A stretch of 64,000 bases of DNA from Triplophysa rosa. Lineage: Eukaryota > Chordata > Actinopteri > Cypriniformes > Nemacheilidae. The stretch is taken from contig NC_079898.1 of NCBI RefSeq assembly GCF_024868665.1, positions 25,974,358-26,038,357 of the forward strand, written 5' to 3'. How positions within the stretch are numbered: the stretch's first letter is position 1; each line of letters starts with the position of its first letter. The notes beneath the pieces were generated by a model, which did no database searches, had not been told where the DNA came from, and worked only from the letters and a program-made list of their open reading frames with translations. A program made the position numbers and the translations under genes. Positions 60,301 through 64,000 of the stretch are shown one piece after another.

Positions 60301-60950
60301 ATATAGCATGAAATTTGCATCACCGTATGCAAATAAAAAAACGATTTTAACTGTTTGTTTCATTTGTGCCGGAACTTTTAACCAGCTGATGTCAATGTGA
60401 CTTTTAGTATGAAGTCACGTCCCCCAAAATCACACTAGAAAGTGTCCAATTTTGTTACTTTTATTTTGAAAAGTAGGCCTGTATCTAGACCCAAAAAACG
60501 TTTTGTGAAATGAAAAGAGTTGAGGAAATGTTGTCTCTTAAATACTTGATCTTTAAGATGTCGTTTCATTAGTGGCAGTCTGAGGATATGATGAAACCTG
60601 TCTGCAGTCAGGTCTCTGTTCTGATCCAGGGTCAGTTCATAACTGCATGAGAAAAAACGGGTTCAGTTGCATCAAACGAGGCTTTTTGATTCATAAGTCA
60701 TGTATTGAGTTGGAAGTCGCTGGATTCAAATAACACGCATCGCAAATGTAAATGAATTTTAACGCAGTTGTGCAATGTCTGTCTCTAGAAAAGATCTTTG
60801 AATCATTGAATGAGGTTCACTGTTTTCAACATACCTGCTGGACTGAAAGAGCTCACACTTGGGAATCTCTTCCCGCAGCGCATCTTTAATCTCCCAGAAT
60901 TCTCCATCCAGATATCTGAGCAGACTGCTCCCAGACTGTATTTGGTCCAT
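30215..60950 (-). CDS. acoxl: acoxl, acyl-CoA oxidase-like peroxisomal enzyme, nineteen coding exons
   Basis: Exons in transcript order: 60950-60835, 60642-60546, 60081-59995, 59768-59682, 59277-59179, 58996-58882, 57756-57670, 57585-57513, 57433-57301, 56543-56509, 53557-53447, 51985-51832, 49855-49766, 45504-45395, 45004-44893, 44415-44328, 40078-40008, 36575-36474, 30391-30215. They total 1944 nt, 647 aa plus stop, near the roughly 660-700 aa of acyl-CoA oxidases. The family oxidises acyl-CoA to trans-2-enoyl-CoA with FAD and O2, making H2O2, in peroxisomes. Seen: MTERGHGSN (residues 139-147, FAD/substrate segment), FIIHTP (164-169), VRIPREYLL (about 243-251), TFEGDN with the catalytic-base Glu at 420, and C-terminal SKL, a canonical PTS1. 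The C-terminal half ([20 protein letters not shown]) is of ACOXL type. The usual CGGHG reads TGGMG here. All junctions are GT-AG and phase-consistent. Catalysis itself is inferred. Confidence 0.96.
30880..31166. other. acoxl intron 18, no feature recognised
   Basis: AT-rich intron sequence without repeats that could be bounded. Confidence 0.4.
31167..31551. repeat. Palindromic MITE, GATGACAGAAT family, near full length
   Basis: Left end GGTTTACCCAAATGAAAATT and right end GACAGAATTTTTATTTTTGG...ATCCCTTTAA are inverted relatives. The interior (GAAAGATATTTGGAAGAATG / TACCATAGTAG) also pairs with the other half. Confidence 0.85.
31755..31975. repeat. Palindromic MITE (GATGACAGAAT superfamily), second type
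   Basis: AAGGGATGGTTCTTCTAAAA, ATTCTGTCATCATGTTGTTC, AAGAAGATATTTTGAGAAATG and AATGGGGTTCAATGTTGTTT mark a copy 200 bp from the preceding MITE. Confidence 0.8.
32000..32940. other. acoxl intron 18, mostly unclassified
   Basis: Contains short CT- and AG-rich runs (32440-32465, 32545-32575) and a small CAACCACC-type remnant near 32750-32800. No exon was found. Confidence 0.4.
32961..33212 (+). repeat. Dispersed repeat family A, copy 2
   Basis: GTCATTAGAGTTTGAGAAGA, TGTCAAACTGAGCTCAGATT and GAAGATCTCAATATCAACTC are shared with copies at 447 and 44465. Similarity continues to AACATCTGAGAC near 33192. Confidence 0.8.
33744..33973. repeat. Palindromic MITE, TGAAGAGTTTATTTCC family
   Basis: Begins TGAAGAGTTTGTTTCC and ends AAATAAACTCTTCA; internal TTAGTTAGCTGTATTTTTTA and AACCAACTGCAGTT are shared with the copies at 37272 and 41843. 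Confidence 0.88.
34361..34377. repeat. (CA)n microsatellite
   Basis: Short CACACACA run just before a SINE. Confidence 0.7.
34380..34485 (+). repeat. tRNA-derived SINE, 5'-truncated
   Basis: TCATGGGTTCGATACCCTGG is a B-box-like region, followed by CACTGTAAGTCGCTTTGGAT and AAAAACATTTAC, the family's tail. The A-box half is missing. Confidence 0.75.
34500..35930. other. acoxl intron 18, unclassified
   Basis: Mixed sequence; 35460-35830 is GC-richer (CACGTGCGGCGGGCGCTGTA) and might be regulatory or a repeat remnant. No exon was found. Confidence 0.35.
35938..36378. repeat. Palindromic MITE, GATGACAGAAT family, full length
   Basis: Starts TTAAAGGGATACTAAACACA and ends GGGTGAAGTATCCCTTTAA; GAAAATTCTGTCATCATTTA at the left mirrors TAAATGATGACAGAATTTT at the right. 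It lies 95 bp from acoxl exon 18. Confidence 0.9.
36474..36575 (-). CDS. acoxl: acoxl coding exon 18
   Basis: 102 nt: [20 protein letters not shown] then [14 protein letters not shown], between CCCTTTCAG and CAG/GTAACC. Confidence 0.94.
36630..36725 (+). repeat. tRNA-derived SINE head
   Basis: CTGTGTAGCTCAAATGGTAG followed by AGCAATATGTTAGC and GTCGTGGGTTTAATCCTAGT keeps recognisable A and B box regions of the tRNA-like head. The B box is mutated, and no 3' tail is visible. Confidence 0.75.
37272..37987. repeat. Palindromic MITE, TGAAGAGTTTATTTCC family, split by an insertion
   Basis: The left part 37272-37370 ends TTATGGCTTA and the right part resumes at 37886 CTTAAATCAAAACCATCC. Joined, they equal the uninterrupted TTATGGCTTAAATCAAAAC of the 33744 and 41843 copies. 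The insertion is 37371-37885. Confidence 0.9.
37371..37885. mobile_element. 515-bp composite DNA element inserted in a MITE
   Basis: The first part runs from TTACACGGCT to its inverted copy AGCCGTGTAA (about 37757). It is followed by an inverted repeat GGGATAATGTACAAGCAGCC / GCTGCTTGTACATCATCCC with GAAATAAGCCCC / GGGGCTTATTTC inside. CTTA flanks both sides. A second copy of the same composite is at 43419-43846. Confidence 0.85.
38350..38765. repeat. CpG-rich duplicated block
   Basis: Two units about 240 bp apart share TGCATTGACTTTGTATRTAA, TTGCATCGCCTGC / TCGCATCGCCTGC and a TTCGCATTTGGGTT-type end. Units lie at about 38391-38521 and 38630-38763. Class unknown. Confidence 0.75.
38800..39990. 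other. acoxl intron 17, no feature recognised
   Basis: Unique-looking sequence. AACACCCTAGCAATCATGTA near 39689 is a small CAACCACC-type remnant. No exon was found. Confidence 0.35.
40008..40078 (-). CDS. acoxl: acoxl coding exon 17
   Basis: 71 nt: [20 protein letters not shown] then LLDK, between TTTCACAAG and AAG/GTACGT. It matches the VTLEQF motif of ACOXL. Confidence 0.93.
40755..41245 (-). mobile_element. Non-autonomous hAT element with CAGTGTTGGG TIRs, copy 2 (inverted)
   Basis: 491 bp, CAGTGTTGGGTAAGTTACTC to GTTACTCCCAACACTG. Flanks GATGTAGG and GACGTAGG agree at 7 of 8 bases, a decayed 8-bp duplication. Internal sequence aligns in reverse with 10709-11181. Confidence 0.92.
41270..41830. 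other. acoxl intron 16, no gene recognised
   Basis: CGTCGCCATCTTGGCAGCGC at 41299 resembles promoter words also seen near 17157, 29560 and 51296. These may be shared parts of a dispersed repeat rather than promoters. Confidence 0.35.
41843..42047. repeat. Palindromic MITE, TGAAGAGTTTATTTCC family, intact
   Basis: TGAAGAGTTTGTTTCCAAAA and TTTTGGAAATAAACTCTTCA are inverted ends around TTATGGCTTAAATCAAAACA. This copy gives the uninterrupted reference for the split copies. Confidence 0.9.
42060..43410. other. acoxl intron 16, unclassified
   Basis: No exon. GGCGGCCGCCTCCTAATCCTC near 43377 follows a GTTTTTCCTGG/CAGGAAAAACCCTG inverted pair (42698-42708 and 43402-43414), which suggests a decayed 0.7-kb element. 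Confidence 0.4.
43419..43846. mobile_element. Composite DNA element, copy 2
   Basis: Shares with 37371-37885 the blocks AATGCTTGATTCTGATTGGC, CTTTTCCTCGCGGAAGGTC, TTTTTTCTCATGTGGCAAG and GTACATTATCCCTTAC. The palindromic right block is shortened. Confidence 0.85.
44328..44415 (-). CDS. acoxl: acoxl coding exon 16
   Basis: 88 nt: [20 protein letters not shown] then TLATAHIHR plus one base of Val. The acceptor is tandem (AAG/CAG/GTG), so use of the upstream AG (44418) would add one Gln. Confidence 0.9.
44465..44716 (+). repeat. Dispersed repeat family A, copy 3
   Basis: GAGTTTGAGAAGAGATGTCA, ACAATGTGTCAAACTGAGCT and GAAGATCTCAATATCAACTC match copy 2 closely. It begins 50 bp from acoxl exon 16. 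Confidence 0.8.
44893..45004 (-). CDS. acoxl: acoxl coding exon 15
   Basis: 112 nt: [20 protein letters not shown] then [18 protein letters not shown], acceptor TGTTGTTCTAG, donor AAG/GTCAGT. Confidence 0.94.
45395..45504 (-). CDS. acoxl: acoxl coding exon 14
   Basis: 110 nt: [20 protein letters not shown] then [16 protein letters not shown], acceptor TTGTGTGCAG, donor AG/GTACAA. This is the start of the C-terminal alpha domain, of ACOXL type. Confidence 0.94.
45687..46250. mobile_element. TTAA-flanked element with TTAAAGGGGTCA ends
   Basis: TTAAAGGGGTCACACGA at the left and CATATGACCCCTTTAA at the right are inverted copies sharing a TTAA boundary. The interior carries CCAATCACTACGCACTGG and GCCAATCACAGC CCAAT-like words. 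Non-coding, Kolobok/piggyBac-like by its TTAA ends. Confidence 0.85.
46274..46623. mobile_element. TTAA-flanked element with TTAAAGGTGCAGTT ends
   Basis: TTAAAGGTGCAGTTCGTAAC and GTTTTACAAACTGCGCCTTTAA are inverted ends. It lies 24 bp from the preceding TTAA element. A fragment AAAAGCTGCAATCCGTAACT occurs at 47725. Confidence 0.85.
46630..47880. other. acoxl intron 13, unclassified
   Basis: AT-rich. No exon and no bounded repeat apart from the short relic near 47725. Confidence 0.35.
47890..48055. repeat. ACCATGGT-rich palindromic repeat, copy 3
   Basis: CAGTAACCACAAACTTACTA, TTGTAGTAAAGTTATGG and AAAAACCATGGTTAAT match copies at 8720 and 23213. Confidence 0.6.
48056..48300. repeat. Palindromic MITE (GATGACAGAAT superfamily), second type
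   Basis: CACAAAAGAAGATATTTTGA, ACCAAACAACACTGAACCCC and CATTTCTCAAAGTATCTTC pair with each other and match copies at 31755, 53690 and 56735. Confidence 0.8.
48414..48825 (+). mobile_element. TTAA-flanked TTAAAGTCCC element, copy 2
   Basis: TTAAAGTCCCCGTGAACCGG to TTTCACTGGGACTTTAA. It contains GGGGAGGAGCTAACGGATGC and GGACGGAAGTGCATTTTCAG, nearly identical to 54924-55297 and inverted relative to 22620-23025. Confidence 0.9.
49301..49621. mobile_element. Palindromic hAT-type MITE (GATTAATCGC ends)
   Basis: GATTAATCGCATCCAGAATA followed by AAAGTTTGTGTTTACATAA is mirrored by TTATGTAAACACAAACTTTT and ATTCTGAATGCGATTTATCG. The right end continues to GACAGCCCTA; the left outermost part is missing. 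The arms flank AT-rich DNA. Confidence 0.85.
49766..49855 (-). CDS. acoxl: acoxl coding exon 13 (catalytic Glu)
   Basis: 90 nt, phase 0 to 0: [20 protein letters not shown] then [10 protein letters not shown], between CTCCTCCAG and CAG/GTATTG. The Glu in TFEGDN (residue 420) aligns with the catalytic base of rat and human ACOX1 (Glu421). Confidence 0.96.
49896..50430. repeat. Palindromic MITE split by a SINE
   Basis: Left end TTAAAGGGACAGTTCACCCA and right end TTTTGGGTGAACTATCCCTT are inverted copies of one element. They are separated by the SINE at 50125-50402, which sits after ATGATGACAGAATTG. Confidence 0.88.
50125..50402 (-). repeat. tRNA-derived V-SINE-like element
   Basis: Read on the minus strand: GGCAGATGTGGTCTAATGGT (A-box-like), GCCGGTTCGATTCCCAGGG (B box), then TGAGGTGCCCTTGAGCAAGG and GGGTTAAATGCAGAGGTCAC, the conserved body of V-SINE-type elements. 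It ends in a (TCTAAA)n tail. The length and intact boxes indicate a fairly recent copy. Confidence 0.9.
50800..51000. repeat. Solo copy of the 61.4-62 kb repeat
   Basis: TTCATGGTTACCATTATGAA, CCATTAGCTTTTTACAAAAT and TTTTTGTAGTGTGTTTTTGG plus GTTTTTTTTCAGCATGG match the units tandemly arranged near 61460-62000. Confidence 0.75.
51832..51985 (-). CDS. acoxl: acoxl coding exon 12
   Basis: 154 nt: [20 protein letters not shown], then [20 protein letters not shown] and [12 protein letters not shown]; donor ATG/GTGAGT. HALxxGLKA and CRExCGG are family motifs. Confidence 0.95.
52330..52368. repeat. (AT)n microsatellite
   Basis: AT runs either side of ATACAGTATAT, self-complementary. Confidence 0.9.
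52370..53440. other. acoxl intron 11, unclassified
   Basis: No exon found. ACCAGAAGTGGCTCTGGACT near 52413, CCGCTGTTCGTGAAGTGGTCTATAG near 52611 and GACCGGAAGTGAACTTC near 53340 suggest relics of the CTATAGACC element family (compare 22117-23215). Confidence 0.4.
53447..53557 (-). CDS. acoxl: acoxl coding exon 11
   Basis: 111 nt: [20 protein letters not shown] then [16 protein letters not shown], donor AG/GTAACA. It matches RRQFGP...EVPVLEYQTQQ.RL.P.LA. Confidence 0.95.
53690..53930. repeat. Palindromic MITE (GATGACAGAAT superfamily), second type
   Basis: TGTGTTTTAAAACCTGTATG, AAGAAGATATTTTGAGAAATG and GAAAGCCATACAGGTTTG...GTAAATGATGAATTATTTT mark both arms. Confidence 0.8.
54924..55297 (+). 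mobile_element. TTAA-flanked TTAAAGTC element, copy 3
   Basis: TTAAAGTCTCCGTGAGACCG to TTTCACTGGGACTTTAA, with AAGGGGAGGAGTTAACCGAT and TAAGATGGATCGTCATTTC. Same orientation as 48414-48825. Confidence 0.9.
55310..56500. other. acoxl intron 10, unclassified
   Basis: No exon. Holds short CA runs (55973-55994, 56232-56250) and a repeat-like GGTCCCCAYC pair (56432 and 56461). Confidence 0.4.
56232..56250. repeat. (CA)n microsatellite
   Basis: About nine CA units. Confidence 0.85.
56509..56543 (-). CDS. acoxl: acoxl coding exon 10 (35 nt)
   Basis: [11 protein letters not shown] plus two bases of Arg, between TTCTCTTAG and AG/GTAAGA. Spliced to exon 11 it gives AVRYSHRRQFGP, matching the AIRYSxxRRQFG motif of the family. 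Confidence 0.92.
56735..56890. repeat. Palindromic MITE (GATGACAGAAT superfamily), second type, partial
   Basis: CACAAAAGAAGATATTTTGA, AACCAAACAACACTGAACCC and CATTTCTCAAAATAACCTG match the 48056 copy. Confidence 0.75.
57301..57433 (-). CDS. acoxl: acoxl coding exon 9
   Basis: 133 nt: [20 protein letters not shown] then [20 protein letters not shown] and MAAMK, donor AAG/GTCAGC. This is the G.Y..P.....R...ML..L...R region. Confidence 0.95.
57513..57585 (-). CDS. acoxl: acoxl coding exon 8
   Basis: 73 nt: [20 protein letters not shown] then LLSK, donor AA/GTGAGT. It matches the GxDNGxxxFxxVRIPRxxLL motif. Confidence 0.95.
57670..57756 (-). CDS. acoxl: acoxl coding exon 7
   Basis: 87 nt, phase 1 to 1: [20 protein letters not shown] then VIDMMHKEG. 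It corresponds to the GLHxFIVPIRD...PGVxVGDI segment; here GDI is altered to IDM. Confidence 0.93.
57925..58060 (+). repeat. tRNA-derived SINE, nearly complete body
   Basis: TTGCATTGTGTTAGCAGCAC, ATCACGGGTTCGATATCCAG (B box) and ATACTGATAAAATGCGAACT, then AGTGCACTGTAAATCGCTTT and GGATAAAAG. It serves as the reference for the tail remnants elsewhere. Confidence 0.85.
58246..58567. repeat. Palindromic MITE, TGAAGAGTTTATTTCC family, split by a small insertion
   Basis: Left end TGAAGAGTTCATTTGCAAAA, right end TTTTGCAAATAAACTCTTCA. The core GCTAACTAACACAATAAA is interrupted by a GC-rich piece at 58370-58495. Confidence 0.85.
58370..58495. mobile_element. About 125-bp GC-rich MITE inserted in a MITE
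   Basis: AACACCGCGTCGACACCGGA and the inverted right end TCCGCTGTAGGCACGGTGTT form imperfect terminal repeats. The interior is CpG-rich, in contrast to its AT-rich host. Confidence 0.75.
58882..58996 (-). CDS. acoxl: acoxl coding exon 6
   Basis: 115 nt: [20 protein letters not shown] then [18 protein letters not shown] plus one base of Gly; acceptor CCTCTGCAG, donor G/GTAAGA. It matches the EFIIHTP...AVVFAQL region of the family. Confidence 0.95.
59179..59277 (-). CDS. acoxl: acoxl coding exon 5 (FAD/substrate motif)
   Basis: 99 nt: [20 protein letters not shown] then [13 protein letters not shown], donor [18 protein letters not shown] corresponds to the TExGHGS/T signature of acyl-CoA oxidases, with Thr140 in the flavin-contacting position. 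Confidence 0.95.
59682..59768 (-). CDS. acoxl: acoxl coding exon 4
   Basis: 87 nt, phase 0 to 0: [20 protein letters not shown] then KEKWYLPVS, between AATCCACAG and TCA/GTGAGT. The LGSxxHxxK-type segment precedes the active-site motif in the family. Confidence 0.9.
59995..60081 (-). CDS. acoxl: acoxl coding exon 3
   Basis: 87 nt, phase 0 to 0: [20 protein letters not shown] then SADMATGVK, between TTTGTTCAG and AAG/GTTTTC. It corresponds to the helical N-terminal region of acyl-CoA oxidases. Confidence 0.85.
60546..60642 (-). CDS. acoxl: acoxl coding exon 2
   Basis: Acceptor TTCTCATGCAG, then [20 protein letters not shown] and on to HLKDQ. The donor is taken as CAA/GTATTT, a weak site; it is chosen because it gives phase 0 to fit exon 3. 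An earlier GT at GACAG/GTTTCA is the alternative. Confidence 0.75.
60835..60950 (-). CDS. acoxl: acoxl coding exon 1 (start)
   Basis: Starts at ATGGACCAAATACAG; an in-frame TGA lies upstream, and the intervening codons are a Ser run from the ATC/TCA repeat, so this is the first possible ATG. It encodes [20 protein letters not shown], ends SS plus AG/GTATGT (phase 2). Confidence 0.85.
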
Positions 60951-60973
60951 GGATGATGATGATGATGATGATG
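60951..60973. repeat. (ATC)n trinucleotide run directly upstream of the acoxl ATG
   Basis: Seven ATC/GAT units end one base before the start codon CAT on the plus strand. On the transcript they lie in the 5'UTR, or would encode serines if translation began upstream, but an in-frame TGA precedes them. Confidence 0.9.
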
Positions 60974-60989
60974 AAAGCAAACGTTTCCT

Positions 60990-61100
60990 GTGCTTTCACG
61001 AGCCTGCTTCGCATGCACTTTAACTGTTGCGTTCCGCTTCCGGGTTTGGAAAACGTCACCGCGTTGCGTGACAATAAATTGATGATTCATCGTATTGAAT
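60990..61100 (-). promoter_or_regulatory. acoxl promoter candidate
   Basis: A CCGGAAG ETS motif (minus strand; 61037-61043) and TGACGTT-type half CRE near 61054-61060 lie 90-110 bp upstream of the acoxl ATG, within a locally CpG-richer stretch. No TATA box at a convincing place. Position and motifs only. Confidence 0.45.
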
Positions 61101-61420
61101 AACTTACTGAAGATATGACCTAAGAATATAGGAGGGAAACAAACTATATTAAGAACTAAATAAAGATATTTTTAATAAAATAATGAAATAAAATACAATA
61201 TAAAAACGGTTTAAAGCACATACGCATACGGTAGCTTACATGCATTATGTATTCTAGTAATAAATAAGTATATAATTGTAAAAAAATATTGTAGATGCTG
61301 AAATCTCATAGATATCAAGTAAATATTATAAAAACAAATAATACATTTTCCTACCGGAAAAAAAACCAAGAGAAACCACTAGCCTACAGACATTCTAATG
61401 CTTTCCATTAAAACCATTAC
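61101..61420. other. AT-rich intergenic, nothing recognised
   Basis: AT-rich sequence between the acoxl promoter candidate and the tandem repeat. Confidence 0.5.
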
Positions 61421-61429
61421 AAAATTCCC

Positions 61430-62050
61430 CGTTTGTCCCTGCTGAAAAAACCCTGCTGAAAAAAACAATAGAAACCCATCAGACACCATTACAGAAATTC
61501 GAATGGTTTCCATTAAAATACCATTAACCATTAGCTTTATCCATTAAAACCATTACAAAATTGCTTTTTGTAGTGTGTTTTGGGCATTATTCCAATAGGA
61601 TTTAGTAGAATCCATCACATACCAGTAAGAACCATTACAGTTTCCATTAAAACCAGTACAAATCCCTTTAAAACCATTATAACCATAACTTTTTAAATGG
61701 TTTCTATTGTTTTTTTTCAGCAGGGAATAGAACCCCAACAGAAACCATTACAGAAATTCTAATGGTTTACAATAAAATACCATTATGAACCATTAGCTTT
61801 TTCCATTAAAACCATTACAAAATGCCTTTTTGTAGTGTGTTTTGGGCATTATTCCAGTAGGATTTAACATCCCACCAATAGAATCCATCACATACCAGTA
61901 GAACCATTACAGTTTCCATTTAAACCAATACAAATCCCTTTAAAACCAATAAAACCATTATAACTTCTTTAATGGTTTCTATTGATTTTTTCAGCAGGGA
62001 ATTATAGTTTCCATTAAAACCAATGCAATTCTCATTATAACCAGCAGGGA
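61430..62050. repeat. Two tandem copies of a 265-270-bp repeat
   Basis: Copy 1 (about 61460-61725) and copy 2 (about 61727-62000) share, in order, CCATTACAGAAATTC, TTTTGTAGTGTGTTTTGGGC, ATAGAATCCATCACATACCAG, AACCATTACAGTTTCCATT and TTTTCAGCAGGGAAT. A third copy is at 50800-51000. The interior is rich in AACCATTA/TAATGGTT inverted words. Confidence 0.85.
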
Positions 62051-62496
62051 TATTAATGGGAAAGTATGAGGATCCCATAATTTGTCCGAATATGTGTGCG
62101 CGCGCGCGCTTGAGTGCGTGCGTACGTGTGTGAAAGTAAGATTATATCACGTAACAGCCAATAATGGTATCATTTCATACAGTGGGAGAAATCGAAAGGT
62201 TTTTTTAAGAATTCATTTCTTCAAGGTTAGATTGGCCCTCCCCTGCTTATCAATGGCACAACTAGGCGCCCGAGCAGACGCAAATAACTTATTGGCTGTT
62301 TAACTCAGGTCACCATGGCCTCAGAAAAACATAACAGATATTTTGTTGCATGCTTTTGACATAACATAAAAATCCATCCATCTATTTTGTGACATAATAT
62401 GATGTTTGTTGCTTTGAAGTGTAAGCACTCATGCCTTGTGTGTGCCGCGTGTGTGTGCGTGCGCGCTCTCTGTCTCCATTGGTTAAGGGAGAAGCG

Positions 62497-62668
62497 CATT
62501 CATTGTAATTTCTCGTAGATGTAGTAGTCAACCCTCTGCTCTCCACCCGTCTCCAAACACGTTTACCGTCCAACATCCCGAGGTCTCCAGCGCGCGCTCT
62601 CCATACTGAGACAAGTGGAGAGAGAAGATTTGAGAGTTTAAAGAACGTGCCACTGTCCAACGACGACG
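62497..62668 (+). promoter_or_regulatory. Promoter/5'UTR candidate of the receptor-like gene
   Basis: A CpG-enriched stretch (CCAGCGCGCGCTCTCC at 62588-62603) directly upstream of the ATG. No TATA box is placed with confidence. Confidence 0.35.
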
Positions 62669-62820
62669 ATGTGGAGATCTCTTCTGCTGCTCATTTCTCC
62701 TCTGATGCCTTTCTGCGGCGGGGTTTGTTTCGTGTGTCCGGAGATCTGCCGCTGTTCTCAGAAGAGCATCAGCTGCAACAGTGCCACAGAGAGCATGAAG
62801 ACCAAGACTCACAGCAGACT
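62669..62820 (+). CDS. First coding exon of an LRR-ectodomain receptor, probably glycoprotein hormone receptor (lhcgr-like); partial
   Basis: ATG at 62669 opens 152 nt ending CT/GTAAGT at 62820 (phase 2). The 50 full codons start MWRSLLLLISPLMPFCGGVC, a good signal peptide (hydrophobic core about residues 5-16), then CFVCPEICRCSQKSISC, the cysteine spacing of an LRR N-terminal cap (CPxxCxC...C), then TESMKTKTHSRL. In FSH, LH and TSH receptor genes the first exon ends at this place, and the following LRR exons are separated by phase 2 introns. Those receptors are seven-helix GPCRs for pituitary hormones; in fish, LH-type receptors control gonadal steroidogenesis. No second exon was found before 64000. 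Alternatives: another LGR-type or small LRR protein. The family call is moderately supported; the exact paralogue is not. Confidence 0.55.
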
Positions 62821-64000
62821 GTAAGTACTGATAAAGATAAACACGTGCATCTTACTGTATATATCAGCTATATCGGATTCAACAATGTGTTGTACAGTGG
62901 CCAAACGCGCTCTGCGTAATTACGCACAATTCTAGCTGATGTGATAACACTATTATAGTATAGAGTGTATGTTATGGGAAATATGTTGCCGTAGTGCTTT
63001 TAGTAACTTAGGTTGCGAGACAAAAGTCCAACAGCATAGTGTCAACATAAGTGTTCTCCAGGAGTGGTTTTGTGTGTTGCATTTGAGAGTCGAACTCGTA
63101 TAGAGTTCATATATAACAAAACAGACTTCACAGGGACTTCACTTTTACATAAGTGTCATGTTGGGGCAAATTATTTGATTTTCATATGACTCTTTCTATT
63201 CGTTTGCATGTCATATTTCCAAATATTGGGACTTGTATATCGTGACAACATGAGTCTGTGTTTCTTAAGCAATAGTGGCTTTAGAAGCCGAGAAGGATTC
63301 ACAGACATAATAATGTTAAAAACAGCCTCGGTCTCTATAGCTATGTGAAACAACACGCATCCGCACAATTATAGCTCATTAGAGATGAAGTACAGTACAT
63401 TACGTTCATTAGTATTAGTACTCGCCTATTTAATTACACTGATAATCCAACCCTGTAAAGTGTGATTCACAGGCCAATGAGAAATTCTGATCTGAAATAT
63501 ACTGTATCCACATGAAGTCCACAGTGTGTCTTTATAAAAATCATTTGATTAGCTATTGATTTCAGATAACCTACAAAAACTCTTTTTTTTGGTTTTATGT
63601 TTTTAAAGTATCTTCTTCTGTGTTCTGCAGGAGGAAGATAGTCATACAGGTTTGACATGAGAGTGAGTGGTTTATTTCTACACCGTTACGCTGATTATTT
63701 ATGAACTGTATGAAATTTGTTGCCAATGATTCACAATGAAATCCCATCTCCTGAATATCATGTCCGTGAACACTTAAATCACACACCCAAATCTCACGAG
63801 TTGTCAAGTCAGCTCAGTCCTTCGTGAGACTGTTTCCTAGTACAATGTGATCGAAATGAAAACGGACAGTTCTGGTCTTTGATGGTGAATGCTCAATTTT
63901 GGTGAATGTTTTCTTTTTTCGCAGTGAAGCAAAGCTAAGCGTGTGAGGTGTGTGATATACAGTGGAAAGTTATGTCCCCTTCTCTTGTAGGACAGACAGA
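62821..64000 (+). other. First intron of the receptor-like gene (to window end)
   Basis: No following LRR exon could be identified. Contains a MITE fragment at 63600-63665 (CTTCTTCTGTGTTCTGCAGG, GTCATACAGGTTTGACATGAG). Otherwise unique-looking AT-rich DNA. Confidence 0.5.

Noticed and set aside
60803..61090. Poly-His frame upstream of acoxl as the true start
   Set aside because: It is a different frame from the acyl-CoA oxidase exon. The His run comes from the ATC repeat read out of phase.
62647..62919. 90-codon plus-strand frame MPLSNDDDVE...
   Set aside because: It overlaps the signal-peptide/LRR-cap exon in another frame and runs through a consensus splice donor at 62821. It is a shadow frame.

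Overview
This is a vertebrate genomic window, almost certainly from a cyprinid (carp or zebrafish type) fish. Genes are split by GT-AG introns, intergenic DNA is AT-rich, and the sequence is crowded with short non-autonomous DNA transposons (hAT-like elements, palindromic MITEs, TTAA-flanked elements) and tRNA-derived SINEs of the kind typical of cyprinid genomes. The species cannot be fixed from sequence alone.

Three protein-coding loci are supported. (1) bcl2l11 (Bim), minus strand: four coding exons between 28609 and 10326, in-frame joins, 183 aa, with a BH3 motif in exon 3. (2) acoxl (acyl-CoA oxidase-like), minus strand: nineteen coding exons between 60950 and 30215. All phases are compatible, giving 647 aa with an acyl-CoA oxidase flavin/active-site motif, the catalytic Glu motif TFEGDN and a C-terminal peroxisomal SKL. 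(3) On the plus strand at 62669-62820, a single first coding exon with a signal peptide and a cysteine-rich LRR N-cap. It ends in phase 2 at a perfect donor and is best read as the start of a glycoprotein-hormone-receptor-type gene (lhcgr-like); the rest lies beyond the window.

Layout: 1-10.3 kb is sequence 3' of the bcl2l11 stop (possible long 3'UTR, repeats, and an unexplained CpG-rich promoter-like island at 9.06-9.73 kb). 10.3-28.6 kb is bcl2l11 with a 13.3 kb last intron full of nested transposons. 28.6-29.05 kb is the bcl2l11 5'UTR and GC-box promoter. 29.05-30.2 kb is the short gap to acoxl. 30.2-60.95 kb is acoxl. 60.95-62.67 kb is a compact divergent intergenic region shared by acoxl and the receptor-like gene, holding a duplicated repeat. 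62.8-64 kb is the receptor gene's first intron.

acoxl followed by bcl2l11 on the same strand matches the ACOXL-BCL2L11 order of mammals, so this is an old synteny block. The two products act in different places (peroxisomal beta-oxidation; mitochondrial apoptosis), and nothing in the sequence links them beyond position. I found no bacterial-type system, CRISPR array, intact autonomous transposon or viral gene. The most unusual material is the layering of nested elements, the CpG island behind bcl2l11, and an unclassified 12.9-14.5 kb segment.
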